A stretch of DNA of 64,000 bases, taken from assembly GCF_002208115.1 (NCBI RefSeq), contig NZ_CP020946.1:1860001-1924000 (forward strand). Direction: 5' to 3'. Every line of letters starts with the position of its first letter. Positions within the stretch are counted from its first letter, which is position 1. The stretch comes from Bdellovibrio bacteriovorus. Its GTDB lineage: Bacteria > Bdellovibrionota > Bdellovibrionia > Bdellovibrionales > Bdellovibrionaceae. Of the stretch, positions 33,123-41,171 are shown piece by piece. The position numbers and the translations under genes are program-made. The notes beneath the pieces are model-generated. The model was given only the letters and a program-made list of their open reading frames with translations, did not search any database and was not told the origin of the DNA.

Positions 33123-34040
33123 ATGGTCATTCGGCCCAAATACAACTGGTTTAAAATGCTGCTGGTGTGGAAGGGTTCGGTTCTGCCCGAAATCCTGCCA
33201 CGTCTGATTTTTATTTTCATTCTTTCAGCTCTGGTGATTTACTTCCATGGCGTATTCTTTTCGGTGAAGGTTTCACTGAATCCCACACCTTTTACTTTAA
33301 TGGGGATCGCGCTGGCGATCTTTCTTGGCTTTCGCAATTCGGCGGCCTATGACCGCTTCTGGGAGGGTCGCAAGCTGTGGGGAGCCCTGCTGAATGTGTC
33401 CCGTTCCTTAAGCCGGCAGGCGCTGACATTCACAGGTCTTGACGCCAATCACGCGGAAAGCCGCAAGTTTCTTCAGTTGATCATCGCTTTTGCCTATTGC
33501 ACAAAACACCAGTTGCGAAAAACAGACGCCACCGCCGATCTGAAACGCCTGGTTCCCCAGTTGGCCAACGAATTGTCACAGGCTGAATACAAGGCGGCGA
33601 TCCTGCTTCGTCATCTGGGACAGTGGGTTCAGGATCAAAAAGAGGCCGGACGACTGGACAGCATCACGGCCGGGATGTTTGATAAGAATCTGAATGACAT
33701 GTCGGACATTGTCGGGGGATGCGAGCGCATTGCCAACACGCCCATTCCTTATCCTTACGCTGTGCTTTTGCACCGCACTGTCTACATTTACTGTGTGCTT
33801 TTGCCCTTTGGACTGATGGACAGCATTGGCTGGATGACCCCGGCGATCTGCACCTTTGTGGCTTATACGTTCATGGCTTTGGATGCGATCGTGAATCAGA
33901 TCGAAGAGCCCTTTGGCACCGAAGACAATGATCTGGCATTAAATCAGATGTGTGAAACCATAGAATTCAGCGTGCAGGAAATGCGCGGAGAAAAAGTGCC
34001 CCACAAAAAGCACGAGGCCGGTCAGTTCGTGTTCAACTGA
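33123..34040 (+). CDS. Bestrophin-family membrane channel protein
   Basis: The ATG at 33123 is preferred (GAGG eight bases upstream); a GTG at 33114 is the alternative. The 305-residue protein has the bestrophin/RFP-TM layout: an N-terminal helix near LPRLIFIFILSAL, the LGFRNSAAYDRFWEGRKLWG motif characteristic of bacterial YneE-type bestrophins, and a C-terminal NQIEEPFGTEDNDLAL segment equivalent to the calcium-clasp region in animal proteins. Bacterial members form pentameric ion channels in the inner membrane. Ion preference is unknown here. Confidence 0.88.
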   Translation: MVIRPKYNWFKMLLVWKGSVLPEILPRLIFIFILSALVIYFHGVFFSVKVSLNPTPFTLMGIALAIFLGFRNSAAYDRFWEGRKLWGALLNVSRSLSRQALTFTGLDANHAESRKFLQLIIAFAYCTKHQLRKTDATADLKRLVPQLANELSQAEYKAAILLRHLGQWVQDQKEAGRLDSITAGMFDKNLNDMSDIVGGCERIANTPIPYPYAVLLHRTVYIYCVLLPFGLMDSIGWMTPAICTFVAYTFMALDAIVNQIEEPFGTEDNDLALNQMCETIEFSVQEMRGEKVPHKKHEAGQFVFN

Positions 34041-34048
34041 TAAAAAAA

Positions 34049-34076
34049 GGCATCACGGGTTTCGTGATGCCTTTTT
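34049..34076. terminator. Bidirectional terminator between the bestrophin and YceI genes
   Basis: GGCATCAC and GTGATGCC form a perfect 8-bp stem with a 7-base loop. Five T residues follow on the plus strand and seven A residues precede it, so it can end both the plus-strand bestrophin gene and the minus-strand yceI-like gene. Confidence 0.85.
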
Positions 34077-34098
34077 ACGTTGTCTTTATTAAAGAAAA

Positions 34099-34689
34099 CT
34101 ATTTTTTCGCAACAAGTTTCAAAGTCAGTTCGAACTCGTCGTTGATGATTTTGTCACCAGCAAGTTCTTTGAAGAAGTTGCCAGAACCGTATTTCAGACC
34201 CCATTTAGTGCGGTCGATTTTCACAACAGCTTCACCAGTTGCAACACCTTTATCAACAGTCACTTTCGCAGGGAACTCAATCGGGTGTGTGCCACCGATC
34301 ATTGTGAAATCACCTTTTACCAGAACTTCACCTTTGTTTTTGGATGGAGTTACGGAAGTGATTTTGAAAGTGGACGTCGGGAACTTGCCTGCGTTGAAGA
34401 AATCTTCAGTGGACAAGTGACCTACAAGCTTTTTGTTGTAGCCTGCATCTTTCACGTCTTCGTTTGTAATCGTCGTCATATCAACAACCACGTTACCACC
34501 CGTCAATTGACCTTTATCAACCGTCACCTGGCCTTCTTTTACAGAAATGCCACCATTGTGGGCGTCGCCCATTTTTTTGGTGCCTTTCCATGCCACAGTG
34601 CTGGCCTTAGTATCAATTTTATAAACATCTGCCGCTTGTGCATGAGCAGCAGCTACCAATACGAACGCAGCAAAAACAGTTTTAAACAT
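34099..34689 (-). CDS. YceI-family periplasmic lipid-binding protein
   Basis: The start at 34689 has AAGGAG upstream. The 196-residue product has a signal peptide (cut after AQA) and the YceI lipocalin-like barrel, with DTKASTVAWKGTK at the start and GGTHPIEFPAKV and KIDRTKWGLKYGSG late. Relatives bind polyisoprenoids such as ubiquinone-8 or related lipids in the periplasm. It is monocistronic and well spaced, with a shared terminator. Confidence 0.88.
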   Translation of the reverse strand: MFKTVFAAFVLVAAAHAQAADVYKIDTKASTVAWKGTKKMGDAHNGGISVKEGQVTVDKGQLTGGNVVVDMTTITNEDVKDAGYNKKLVGHLSTEDFFNAGKFPTSTFKITSVTPSKNKGEVLVKGDFTMIGGTHPIEFPAKVTVDKGVATGEAVVKIDRTKWGLKYGSGNFFKELAGDKIINDEFELTLKLVAKK

Positions 34690-34937
34690 TGCATTTTCTC
34701 CTTCGCAATTCCCGTTGTTTAACATCACTGTTAACCATCAAAACTTTCCCGCATAATGTAACAGAGATCAACACAGAAAAGAAAACCCCTCCCAAAATCC
34801 AATCGGCAGGACTTTTGGAGCCCCCGGCATTCAATGCAGTCCTTAGTATTCAGGAAATATTCAAGGTGGAGTTTTCAGTTAAATTTCATTTGGAATTTTA
34901 TGGGATCTTTATGAATTTCTTTGAATGCAGAAATTAG

Positions 34938-34963
34938 AAAGGGAGTCGCTCTGACTCCCTTTT
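34938..34963 (+). terminator. Orphan rho-independent terminator
   Basis: AAAGGGAGTC and GACTCCCTTT form a perfect 10-bp stem with a 5-base loop, and T residues end the 3' arm. No plus-strand gene ends nearby, so it either ends a small RNA or is bidirectional protection for the patatin gene. Confidence 0.7.
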
Positions 34964-35000
34964 ACAAGGCAGGTTTCCCTTTTACAAGGCAGGTTTCCCT
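34961..35000 (+). repeat. 20-bp perfect tandem direct repeat
   Basis: TTTACAAGGCAGGTTTCCCT occurs twice head to tail at 34961-34980 and 34981-35000. The first copy overlaps the tail of the orphan terminator. It probably arose by slippage duplication. Confidence 0.95.
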
Positions 35001-35147
35001 TCAATGGGACCAGCAACCGAATAAAGATTACTGTGGCCTTGTTCGAGTTCAGTATCGCTTATCTGTATTTTTCTGCAAGTCCAGAAAACGTCTGTCCGCG
35101 CCCCCTAATGTCTCTTAAAATCAAAGACAAAAGAAAGGGGGCCCCCT

Positions 35148-36287
35148 TTGTCATCCCTCGGTCTTGTTTTATCCGGAGGCGGAGCACGCGGAGCCTATCA
35201 AGCCGGAGTCATCAATGCCCTGGCAGAGATCAGTCGCCAGGAGGGCATCGCCTATCCGTTTTCCTATTACACCGGCGTCAGCGCAGGTGCTATCAACACG
35301 GCCTTTTTAACCACCGCCGACAACTGCCATATCGGCAGCGCCACCGCCAAGCTGACTGAACTATGGACAGGCATCAGTGCGGAGCAGGTTTATGTCAGCG
35401 ATATTTTTTCTTTATCCAAAGGGGGCATACAATGGTTGATGGATCTGTCCATGGGGGGAATGAAAAAGTCCTCTCCTCATCGCTCGCTGCTGGAAACCAA
35501 GCCTCTGTATGAGTTGATCCGAAAAAATTGTGATTTCAATAACATTCAAAAAAACATCGACGCCAAAAGATTCCGAGCCGTGGCGGTTTCGGCTTTGGAC
35601 TATTTCACCACTTCCACAGTCACTTTTATTCAAGGAGAGGAAAAGATCCCCACCTGGACCCGCGTGCGCAAAGTGGGCCTTGCCGGAAAAATCACCGCCG
35701 ATCATGTGATGGCATCAGCGTCCATCCCCCTGCTGTTTCCGCCCACGACAGTGGATGGACGGTTTTTTGGGGATGGCAGCATACGCAATCAGTCCCCATG
35801 CGCACCAGCCATCTACATGGGAGCGAGAAAACTGATCGCCATTGGTGTGCGCAAGAAACAAGATATTTGTTACGCCTCAAAACAGGTGAACACCAAAGAA
35901 GCCCCCTCCATCGCCCGGATTGTCAGCGTGATTCTGAACACCGTCATGATGGATGGTCTGGAGGCCGACATCGAGCGACTTGAAAGGATTAATTTAAACC
36001 TGCAGAAAATCTCTGCCAGTGAGCTTGAACATGTGTCGGTAAAGCCAGTGAAACACTTATGGATTTCACCATCGGTGGATCTGGGCGAGGTCGCCTCAAT
36101 GAAAACCGAAAAACTGCCACCCATGATCCGTTATCTTCTGCGGGGCCTGGGGACTTTGCAGGAAGCCAGCGAGATCGCAAGCTTTCTGCTGTTTGAAAAA
36201 TCCTATTCCGCTGACCTGATTGAAATTGGTTATAAGGACGGCATGAATGTCCGGGAGCAGGTGGTGCGCCTGCTCCATGAGGATTAG
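35148..36287 (+). CDS. Patatin-like phospholipase
   Basis: The start is a TTG with AAAGGGGG upstream. The 379-residue protein has the patatin oxyanion motif GGGARGAYQAG (residues 10-20), the nucleophile S45 in GVSAG, and the catalytic D209 in FFGDGS. These are the Ser-Asp dyad elements of patatin lipases, which release fatty acids from phospholipids. There is no signal peptide or membrane helix, so it is cytoplasmic or exported by a non-Sec route, as for toxin-like patatins such as ExoU. A role in membrane lysis during predation is possible but unproven. Confidence 0.88.
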   Translation: MSSLGLVLSGGGARGAYQAGVINALAEISRQEGIAYPFSYYTGVSAGAINTAFLTTADNCHIGSATAKLTELWTGISAEQVYVSDIFSLSKGGIQWLMDLSMGGMKKSSPHRSLLETKPLYELIRKNCDFNNIQKNIDAKRFRAVAVSALDYFTTSTVTFIQGEEKIPTWTRVRKVGLAGKITADHVMASASIPLLFPPTTVDGRFFGDGSIRNQSPCAPAIYMGARKLIAIGVRKKQDICYASKQVNTKEAPSIARIVSVILNTVMMDGLEADIERLERINLNLQKISASELEHVSVKPVKHLWISPSVDLGEVASMKTEKLPPMIRYLLRGLGTLQEASEIASFLLFEKSYSADLIEIGYKDGMNVREQVVRLLHED

Positions 36288-38149
36288 ATCTCGACCTGAA
36301 TTCCCACTTCGATCACCTGATTTGGCGGAATGCGGAAGAACGCTGTCGGGCGCTGGGCATTCTTGGACATGATTGCAAACAGACGTTCACGCCAGTGCGC
36401 CATACCTGTTTCGCCCGGACGGTTCGGTCCTTTTTCCGCGATGATAGTTTCTCGCCCCAGCACAAATGTCGTTTCATTCACATTGAAGTTGATATCACGC
36501 TGACGGCAGGCCTCAAGAATATGTTTCATCTTGGGGATTTCCATAAAGCCGTAGTTCGCAATAATGCGGTAGATATTTGGAATGACTTCCTGAATGGAAA
36601 TACGATCGCGCTTGGAAACAAACGGCACTTCTTTGGTCTGAATCGTCAAAATGGCCACGCGCTGATGCAGGACTTTGTTATGTTTCATGTTGTGAAGCAA
36701 TGGCGCAGGCACACCCCACGGGTCACCCGCCATATATATCGCCGTCCCCGGAGCACGCAATGGCGGTTCACGCAGAAGCTTCTGACAGAAGTCCTCAATC
36801 GGCATCGAGCGCTCTTTAAGACGTCGAAACAGAATCTGGCGCCCTTTTTGCCAGGTCGTCATCAACAGGTAAATGATCGCACCAATCACCAGCGGCACCC
36901 AACCACCGTGCGGGATCTTATGAATATTCGCCCCGAAGAACGCCAGATCCATAATCAGGAAAGATCCGAAGATCGCGGAAGACTTTAACAGACTCCACTT
37001 CCACTTTTGACGGGCCACTTCAAACGCCAGGATTGTTGTGATGGTGGTCGCCCCCGTCACCGCAATACCGTAAGCCGCCGCCAGATTGCTGGAGGTTTTA
37101 AACGTCAATACCAGCCAGATCACCCCGATGAACATGGACCAGTTCACGATCGGCACGTAAATCTGACCGATCTCCTGACTGGAGGTATGGATGATATTCA
37201 CACGTGGACAGAAGCCCAACTGAATCGCCTGACGCGTGATCGAGAACACACCCGTGATCAACGCTTGAGAGGCAATAACCGTCGCCATGGTTGACAGCAT
37301 AACCATCGGAAGCAACGCCCACTTCGGCGCCAGCATATAGAAGGGATTCGAAACCGCTTCCGGATTATTCAGAAGCAAAGCCCCCTGGCCGAAATAATTC
37401 AGCACCAATGCCGGCAAAGCCACGAAGAACCAAGCCAGACGAATCGGTCTTTTTCCAAAGTGACCCATATCCGCGTACAGAGCCTCACCCCCGGTCACCA
37501 CCAGGAACACAGAGCCCAGCACCAGGAAGCCTGCCATGCCGTTGGCCATCATGAACTCAATCCCATGATGCGGCAGCAGAGCCTCAAAGATATGCAGATT
37601 TTCCGCCATTCCACGAATACCCAAAAGCCCCAGCACCGTGAACCAGATCAGAAGAATCGGACCAAAGATCACACCAATGCGGGCCGTGCCGTATTTCTGC
37701 ATCAGGAAAAGAGCGTTCATCACAAAGATAGTCAGCGGAATAATATACGGACTGAACTGAGGAGCGACGAGAGTCAGACCTTCCATCGCGGAAAGGACAG
37801 AGATGGCCGGTGTGATCATGCCGTCACCATAAAGCAAAGCCGCACCAAAAAGACCGATGATGGTCATCACCCAACGACGTCGCGAAACATCTTTCGAGTG
37901 CTGGCTGCGCACGGCCAAAGCCATCAGGGAAAGAATACCGCCCTCCCCTTTATTGTCTGCTCTCATGACGAAAGCCATGTACTTGATACAGATGGCAAGA
38001 ACCAGCGTCCAGAAGATCAGCGACAAGATGCCGATCACATTTTCCGGGGTGGGTGCCAGGCCGTATTCACCGAAGCACTCGCGCATGGCATACAGAGGAC
38101 TCGTACCGATATCCCCAAACACCACACCAAGGGCGCCTAAAGCGAGCAT
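36284..38149 (-). CDS. kup: Kup-type potassium uptake protein
   Basis: The 621-residue protein opens with LALGALGVVFGDIGTSPLYA, the family signature, and has about twelve membrane helices followed by a cytoplasmic C-terminal region of about 170 residues. Kup proteins import potassium with protons. The ATG at 38149 has no ribosome binding site and gives an N-terminus shorter than usual. No alternative ATG, GTG or TTG lies in frame in the 100 bases upstream, so the start is uncertain. Its last codons overlap the patatin stop by four bases. Confidence 0.9.
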   Translation of the reverse strand: MLALGALGVVFGDIGTSPLYAMRECFGEYGLAPTPENVIGILSLIFWTLVLAICIKYMAFVMRADNKGEGGILSLMALAVRSQHSKDVSRRRWVMTIIGLFGAALLYGDGMITPAISVLSAMEGLTLVAPQFSPYIIPLTIFVMNALFLMQKYGTARIGVIFGPILLIWFTVLGLLGIRGMAENLHIFEALLPHHGIEFMMANGMAGFLVLGSVFLVVTGGEALYADMGHFGKRPIRLAWFFVALPALVLNYFGQGALLLNNPEAVSNPFYMLAPKWALLPMVMLSTMATVIASQALITGVFSITRQAIQLGFCPRVNIIHTSSQEIGQIYVPIVNWSMFIGVIWLVLTFKTSSNLAAAYGIAVTGATTITTILAFEVARQKWKWSLLKSSAIFGSFLIMDLAFFGANIHKIPHGGWVPLVIGAIIYLLMTTWQKGRQILFRRLKERSMPIEDFCQKLLREPPLRAPGTAIYMAGDPWGVPAPLLHNMKHNKVLHQRVAILTIQTKEVPFVSKRDRISIQEVIPNIYRIIANYGFMEIPKMKHILEACRQRDINFNVNETTFVLGRETIIAEKGPNRPGETGMAHWRERLFAIMSKNAQRPTAFFRIPPNQVIEVGIQVEI

Positions 38150-38343
38150 TAAAACATTGGAATTATTTTTGTGATGACCCGGATTTTCGATAGAAAAGAC
38201 CCCGTCTAAGTTGTCGAAACAAGGTTTTAGTCTAGATAAGATCCCTACCGTTGTCAGCAGTCCCCATGAAGATTTGACGCGTATCGACTACATTACAGGA
38301 AGTTCAGTTGCCTTTATTTTGGGCTTTTTGAGACCATAGATGT
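38150..38343. other. Intergenic region upstream of kup
   Basis: This stretch presumably holds the kup promoter on the minus strand and the start signals of a small plus-strand membrane protein gene at 38344. The minus-strand frame of kup stays open through much of it without a start codon. No repeat or RNA structure is evident. Confidence 0.4.
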
Positions 38344-38481
38344 ATGGCACGGAATGCGCTTTTTCGCTCGAAATGGTTTTTGGCAGCCCTCTTGATCTTA
38401 GGATTGATCTATTTTGAGGGCCGCGTTCATGACAGATTGATCGCCAGCCGACAACCTACGTCGACTTCTTACTCTCAATAA
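38344..38481 (+). CDS. Possible 45-residue single-helix membrane protein
   Basis: An ATG at 38344 opens a 45-codon frame (MARNALFRSKWFLAALL at the start). It predicts a basic N-terminus, one membrane helix at about residues 11-24 and a short polar tail ending TSTSYSQ. The positive-inside rule would place the N-terminus in the cytoplasm. The ribosome binding site is weak. Its 3' end overlaps the convergent flavin reductase gene by 26 bases, as happens at several other gene ends in this window. It could be spurious. Confidence 0.42.
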   Translation: MARNALFRSKWFLAALLILGLIYFEGRVHDRLIASRQPTSTSYSQ

Positions 38482-39037
38482 ACGAGTTCGCATCCAGTTT
38501 ATAGGCTTTTAGGGCCGCTGCGAACTTCTGGAATCCTTTGGCTTGCTTGACCAACAAGGACATCATCAACTCGTCCGTCAGTTTACCTTCGGCATTGATG
38601 ATCTTAAAGACGTTCATCATAAAGACGCGCTCTGGGAAGATAAAGGCATTGCGGTATCCGAAAACACCTTGCAAATGCTCCACCGGACGAAGTGCTCCAA
38701 ACATCGCACCCAAACCCACAAAACAAACCGGACGGTACTCGAAAGACTCTGGGAACTTCAAGTGATCAATGAAGTACTTCAGAATGCCCGGCATAGAGCC
38801 ATTGTATTCCGGACACACTACAATCAGGCCCTCGCTGCCAAGAACCTTGTTCAAGTATGGCTGCAAAGCTTCAGAAGGTTTTCCATAGTGAATGTCGTCA
38901 TGCAGATGCTGCTTTAGTTCTTTCAGATCGATGATTTCAACAGCCTCGCCCAAATCCTTGTAGATTCCCTGGATGATTTTGGAAACTTTAAGTGTGTTGG
39001 AATCGGGACGGTCTGTGCCGGCGATGATATATTTCAT
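38456..39037 (-). CDS. NADPH-dependent FMN reductase family protein
   Basis: The 193-residue flavodoxin-fold protein resembles the FMN_red family. An early segment IIAGTDRPDSNT would bind the FMN phosphate. The flavin-contact motif PEYNGSMPGILKYFIDHL is strongly conserved in azoreductases, chromate reductases and SsuE-like proteins. It is probably cytoplasmic and supplies reduced flavin or reduces quinones. A ribosome binding site (TAGGAG) precedes the start. The physiological acceptor is unknown. Confidence 0.82.
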   Translation of the reverse strand: MKYIIAGTDRPDSNTLKVSKIIQGIYKDLGEAVEIIDLKELKQHLHDDIHYGKPSEALQPYLNKVLGSEGLIVVCPEYNGSMPGILKYFIDHLKFPESFEYRPVCFVGLGAMFGALRPVEHLQGVFGYRNAFIFPERVFMMNVFKIINAEGKLTDELMMSLLVKQAKGFQKFAAALKAYKLDANSFIESKKST

Positions 39038-39112
39038 GAGTAATTCTCCTAGACAAAGTCATATACCTTTCGCTGTAATAAAACACAAGACTCAACTGCG
39101 AGGAGCTTCATC

Positions 39113-39796
39113 GTGAATCCAAAAAACTGGTTCGTGCTTACGGATGGACAGGTCAACGGCCCTTTCGATGTTCAGGAAGTGGAATCCCGTGTGGCCTCTG
39201 CCAAAGAAGCCCAGATCTGGGGTCGCGGTCAAAGCGAATGGATGACTCCGATCAAGTGGCGTCAGTCACTGAAGGATTCAAGTCAGGTGGCGATTGCCGC
39301 CAATGAACCCGAGGGACTTTGGAAAGTTCGCGTGGAAGGCAAGGACCGTCCGCCGATGAAATACTCCGCCCTGATTTCCTTCCTGAAAGGCATGACCGAC
39401 TATTCCGCCGTTGATGTCTGTTCTGACAACTCGAATGTGTGGAAGGAAATCTATTCCATCCCCCGCATTGTTGACGATCTGGGCATCAGCCGCAGATCGC
39501 ATCCCCGCGTACCGATGGTGGGAACCCTTGCTTGTGAAAGCCCCAAAGGCGAATTCAGTTGCCGGGTTATTTCCATCAGCGAAGGGGGCTTGGGAGTGAA
39601 TGATGCCCAAAACCTGCAAATTGGCGAACGCTTCAAAGGCACTCTGACCAGTCCGAACCTGTTTGTGACTATCAACACGACTTGCGAAGTCGTCTATGTC
39701 GGAAACGACGGTTACGCCGGCCTGCGCTTCGTGGGGCTGCCGGAAGAGTTCAAAAGCTCGATCATCGAATACGTGCGCAAGTTTGCCATGGTTTAA
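39113..39796 (+). CDS. GYF-like plus PilZ domain protein
   Basis: The 227-residue cytoplasmic protein has an N-terminal GYF_2-like region (WFVLTDGQVNGPF, residues 6-18, then AQIWGRGQSEW) and a C-terminal PilZ domain from about residue 125. The PilZ cyclic-di-GMP motif RxxxR is present as R128-S-H-P-R132. The second motif, normally D/NxSxxG, reads S154-I-S156-E-G-G159, so its first residue is changed. Cyclic di-GMP binding is likely but may be weakened. Such GYF-PilZ proteins are numerous in Bdellovibrio. Its target is unknown. Confidence 0.8.
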   Translation: MNPKNWFVLTDGQVNGPFDVQEVESRVASAKEAQIWGRGQSEWMTPIKWRQSLKDSSQVAIAANEPEGLWKVRVEGKDRPPMKYSALISFLKGMTDYSAVDVCSDNSNVWKEIYSIPRIVDDLGISRRSHPRVPMVGTLACESPKGEFSCRVISISEGGLGVNDAQNLQIGERFKGTLTSPNLFVTINTTCEVVYVGNDGYAGLRFVGLPEEFKSSIIEYVRKFAMV

Positions 39797-39858
39797 ACTG
39801 CCATCTATCAAGACTCTTTAAATAGAAAAAAGACCGGTGCTATGATGATCTATCAGGA

Positions 39859-41169
39859 ATGTCATGGCTTCTTTCCCTTCTTGCTATTTTCATCCTGCCC
39901 TGCTCTGTCTTTGCCGCCCGCAAGACAGAGTGGAGTCTGCATTTGGATTCCAAACTTGAGGCCACGGTTTACCCTGAAGAGTACGGTGAAGACACCAATT
40001 CCGAACTTTATGATTTGGAACTGATCCCGATCTATCGCTGGAAATACCTCGAATCCTGGCGTTTTTTTCTGCGCCCGGTTTTTGTAGCCACTCCGAACAA
40101 CAACTCCGAAGAAGAACGCTATTTCTTTGATCCATCAGAAGCCTATATCCGCTATCAAACCGACAGTTCCTCCCTGCAGGCAGGCTACAACCTTTTCACC
40201 TGGGGTGTGACCGATGGTTACAATCCGGTGGATATCGTAAACTCCAAACAGTATTTCGACCCTTTACGCAGCCGAAAGCTGGGGGCTTTGTCTTTGTTAT
40301 ATTCACAAAGCCTGGGAAACTGGGAGCTGGACTTGGTCTATATTCCACAAAATCGCGGTTCCATATTGCCCGGCACAGAAAGCCGCTGGCTGCCCAGGGA
40401 AATCTTTGTACCCCAGACTGCCGACAATGATCTGGTGTTGAACCTTCCCGAGAACCTTCGCTACGACTATTCATCAAGAAAGAATCTGGGAAATGCCCTG
40501 GATAACAACTATGCCTTCCGTCTGCAGCGTCGCGGGGAATTTATCGACGTCGCCCTGACGGGTTATGAAGGCGCCTCCAGCTTTCCTTTTGTGGAGCCGG
40601 TGGTGACAGGCACCATCGTGCAGGTTTCACCAAAAACGGTGATCGATGTGGATCCGGACGTGCTGCTGAACACCTACAACTATCGCATTCGCCAGGGCGG
40701 TCTTTCGTTGGTGATGAATCAATGGAATATGCTTTTTAAAGCCGTCGGCAGCTACACCCAAAGCCTGGAGGACAATCCCAACTTGCAGGAATGGACCAAT
40801 GAGAATGTCCTGGGTCTTGAAAAGACTTTTAATCTGGGGGAAAGCGGACTTCTGATTGCCATACTTCAGTATTCTTTTGTGAACACAGAAAAAAAGAATG
40901 ATTCCAACCTTTCCATCACAGAAATTTTCCGCAGCGCCTATATGGCTGGCGGACGACTGACTTGGAAAGAAGTCTGGGGATTTAATCTGTTAGGATTGTA
41001 TGACAGCGTCCATGGAAGCACCTATCAGCAGTACTCCCTCAGTCGCCGCTTCTTTGATGCCTGGGTGCTGGCAGCCACGGCGGACCTTATTCAGGGATCC
41101 GCCGACACCCCCTTAGGGGTTTATGGAAAAAATGATTCCTATTCCCTGTCTCTCAGCCGCTCTTTCTGA
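39859..41169 (+). CDS. Predicted outer membrane porin-like protein
   Basis: The 436-residue product has a signal peptide (cut near VFA/ARK) and a body of many short amphipathic strands ending in LSLSRSF, a typical barrel terminal signal. Composition and segments such as AYIRYQTDSSSLQAGYNLFTWG resemble large outer membrane proteins (DUF1302-like) encoded near RND exporters. A possible partner RND protein begins 1.6 kb downstream. AGGA sits almost against the ATG, so the ribosome binding site spacing is poor and the start is moderately uncertain. Confidence 0.68.
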   Translation: MSWLLSLLAIFILPCSVFAARKTEWSLHLDSKLEATVYPEEYGEDTNSELYDLELIPIYRWKYLESWRFFLRPVFVATPNNNSEEERYFFDPSEAYIRYQTDSSSLQAGYNLFTWGVTDGYNPVDIVNSKQYFDPLRSRKLGALSLLYSQSLGNWELDLVYIPQNRGSILPGTESRWLPREIFVPQTADNDLVLNLPENLRYDYSSRKNLGNALDNNYAFRLQRRGEFIDVALTGYEGASSFPFVEPVVTGTIVQVSPKTVIDVDPDVLLNTYNYRIRQGGLSLVMNQWNMLFKAVGSYTQSLEDNPNLQEWTNENVLGLEKTFNLGESGLLIAILQYSFVNTEKKNDSNLSITEIFRSAYMAGGRLTWKEVWGFNLLGLYDSVHGSTYQQYSLSRRFFDAWVLAATADLIQGSADTPLGVYGKNDSYSLSLSRSF

Positions 41170-41171
41170 TT

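Larger units (their letters stand above)
34690..35147. other. Intergenic region with orphan terminator and tandem repeat
   Basis: This 458-base region between the YceI and patatin genes has no convincing protein gene. It contains an intrinsic terminator at 34938-34963 with no assigned plus-strand gene upstream, and a 20-bp tandem duplication at 34961-35000. Bases 34730-34937 could encode a small RNA ending at that terminator. A weak promoter-like TTAACC/CATAAT pair is at 34731-34757. Confidence 0.45.
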
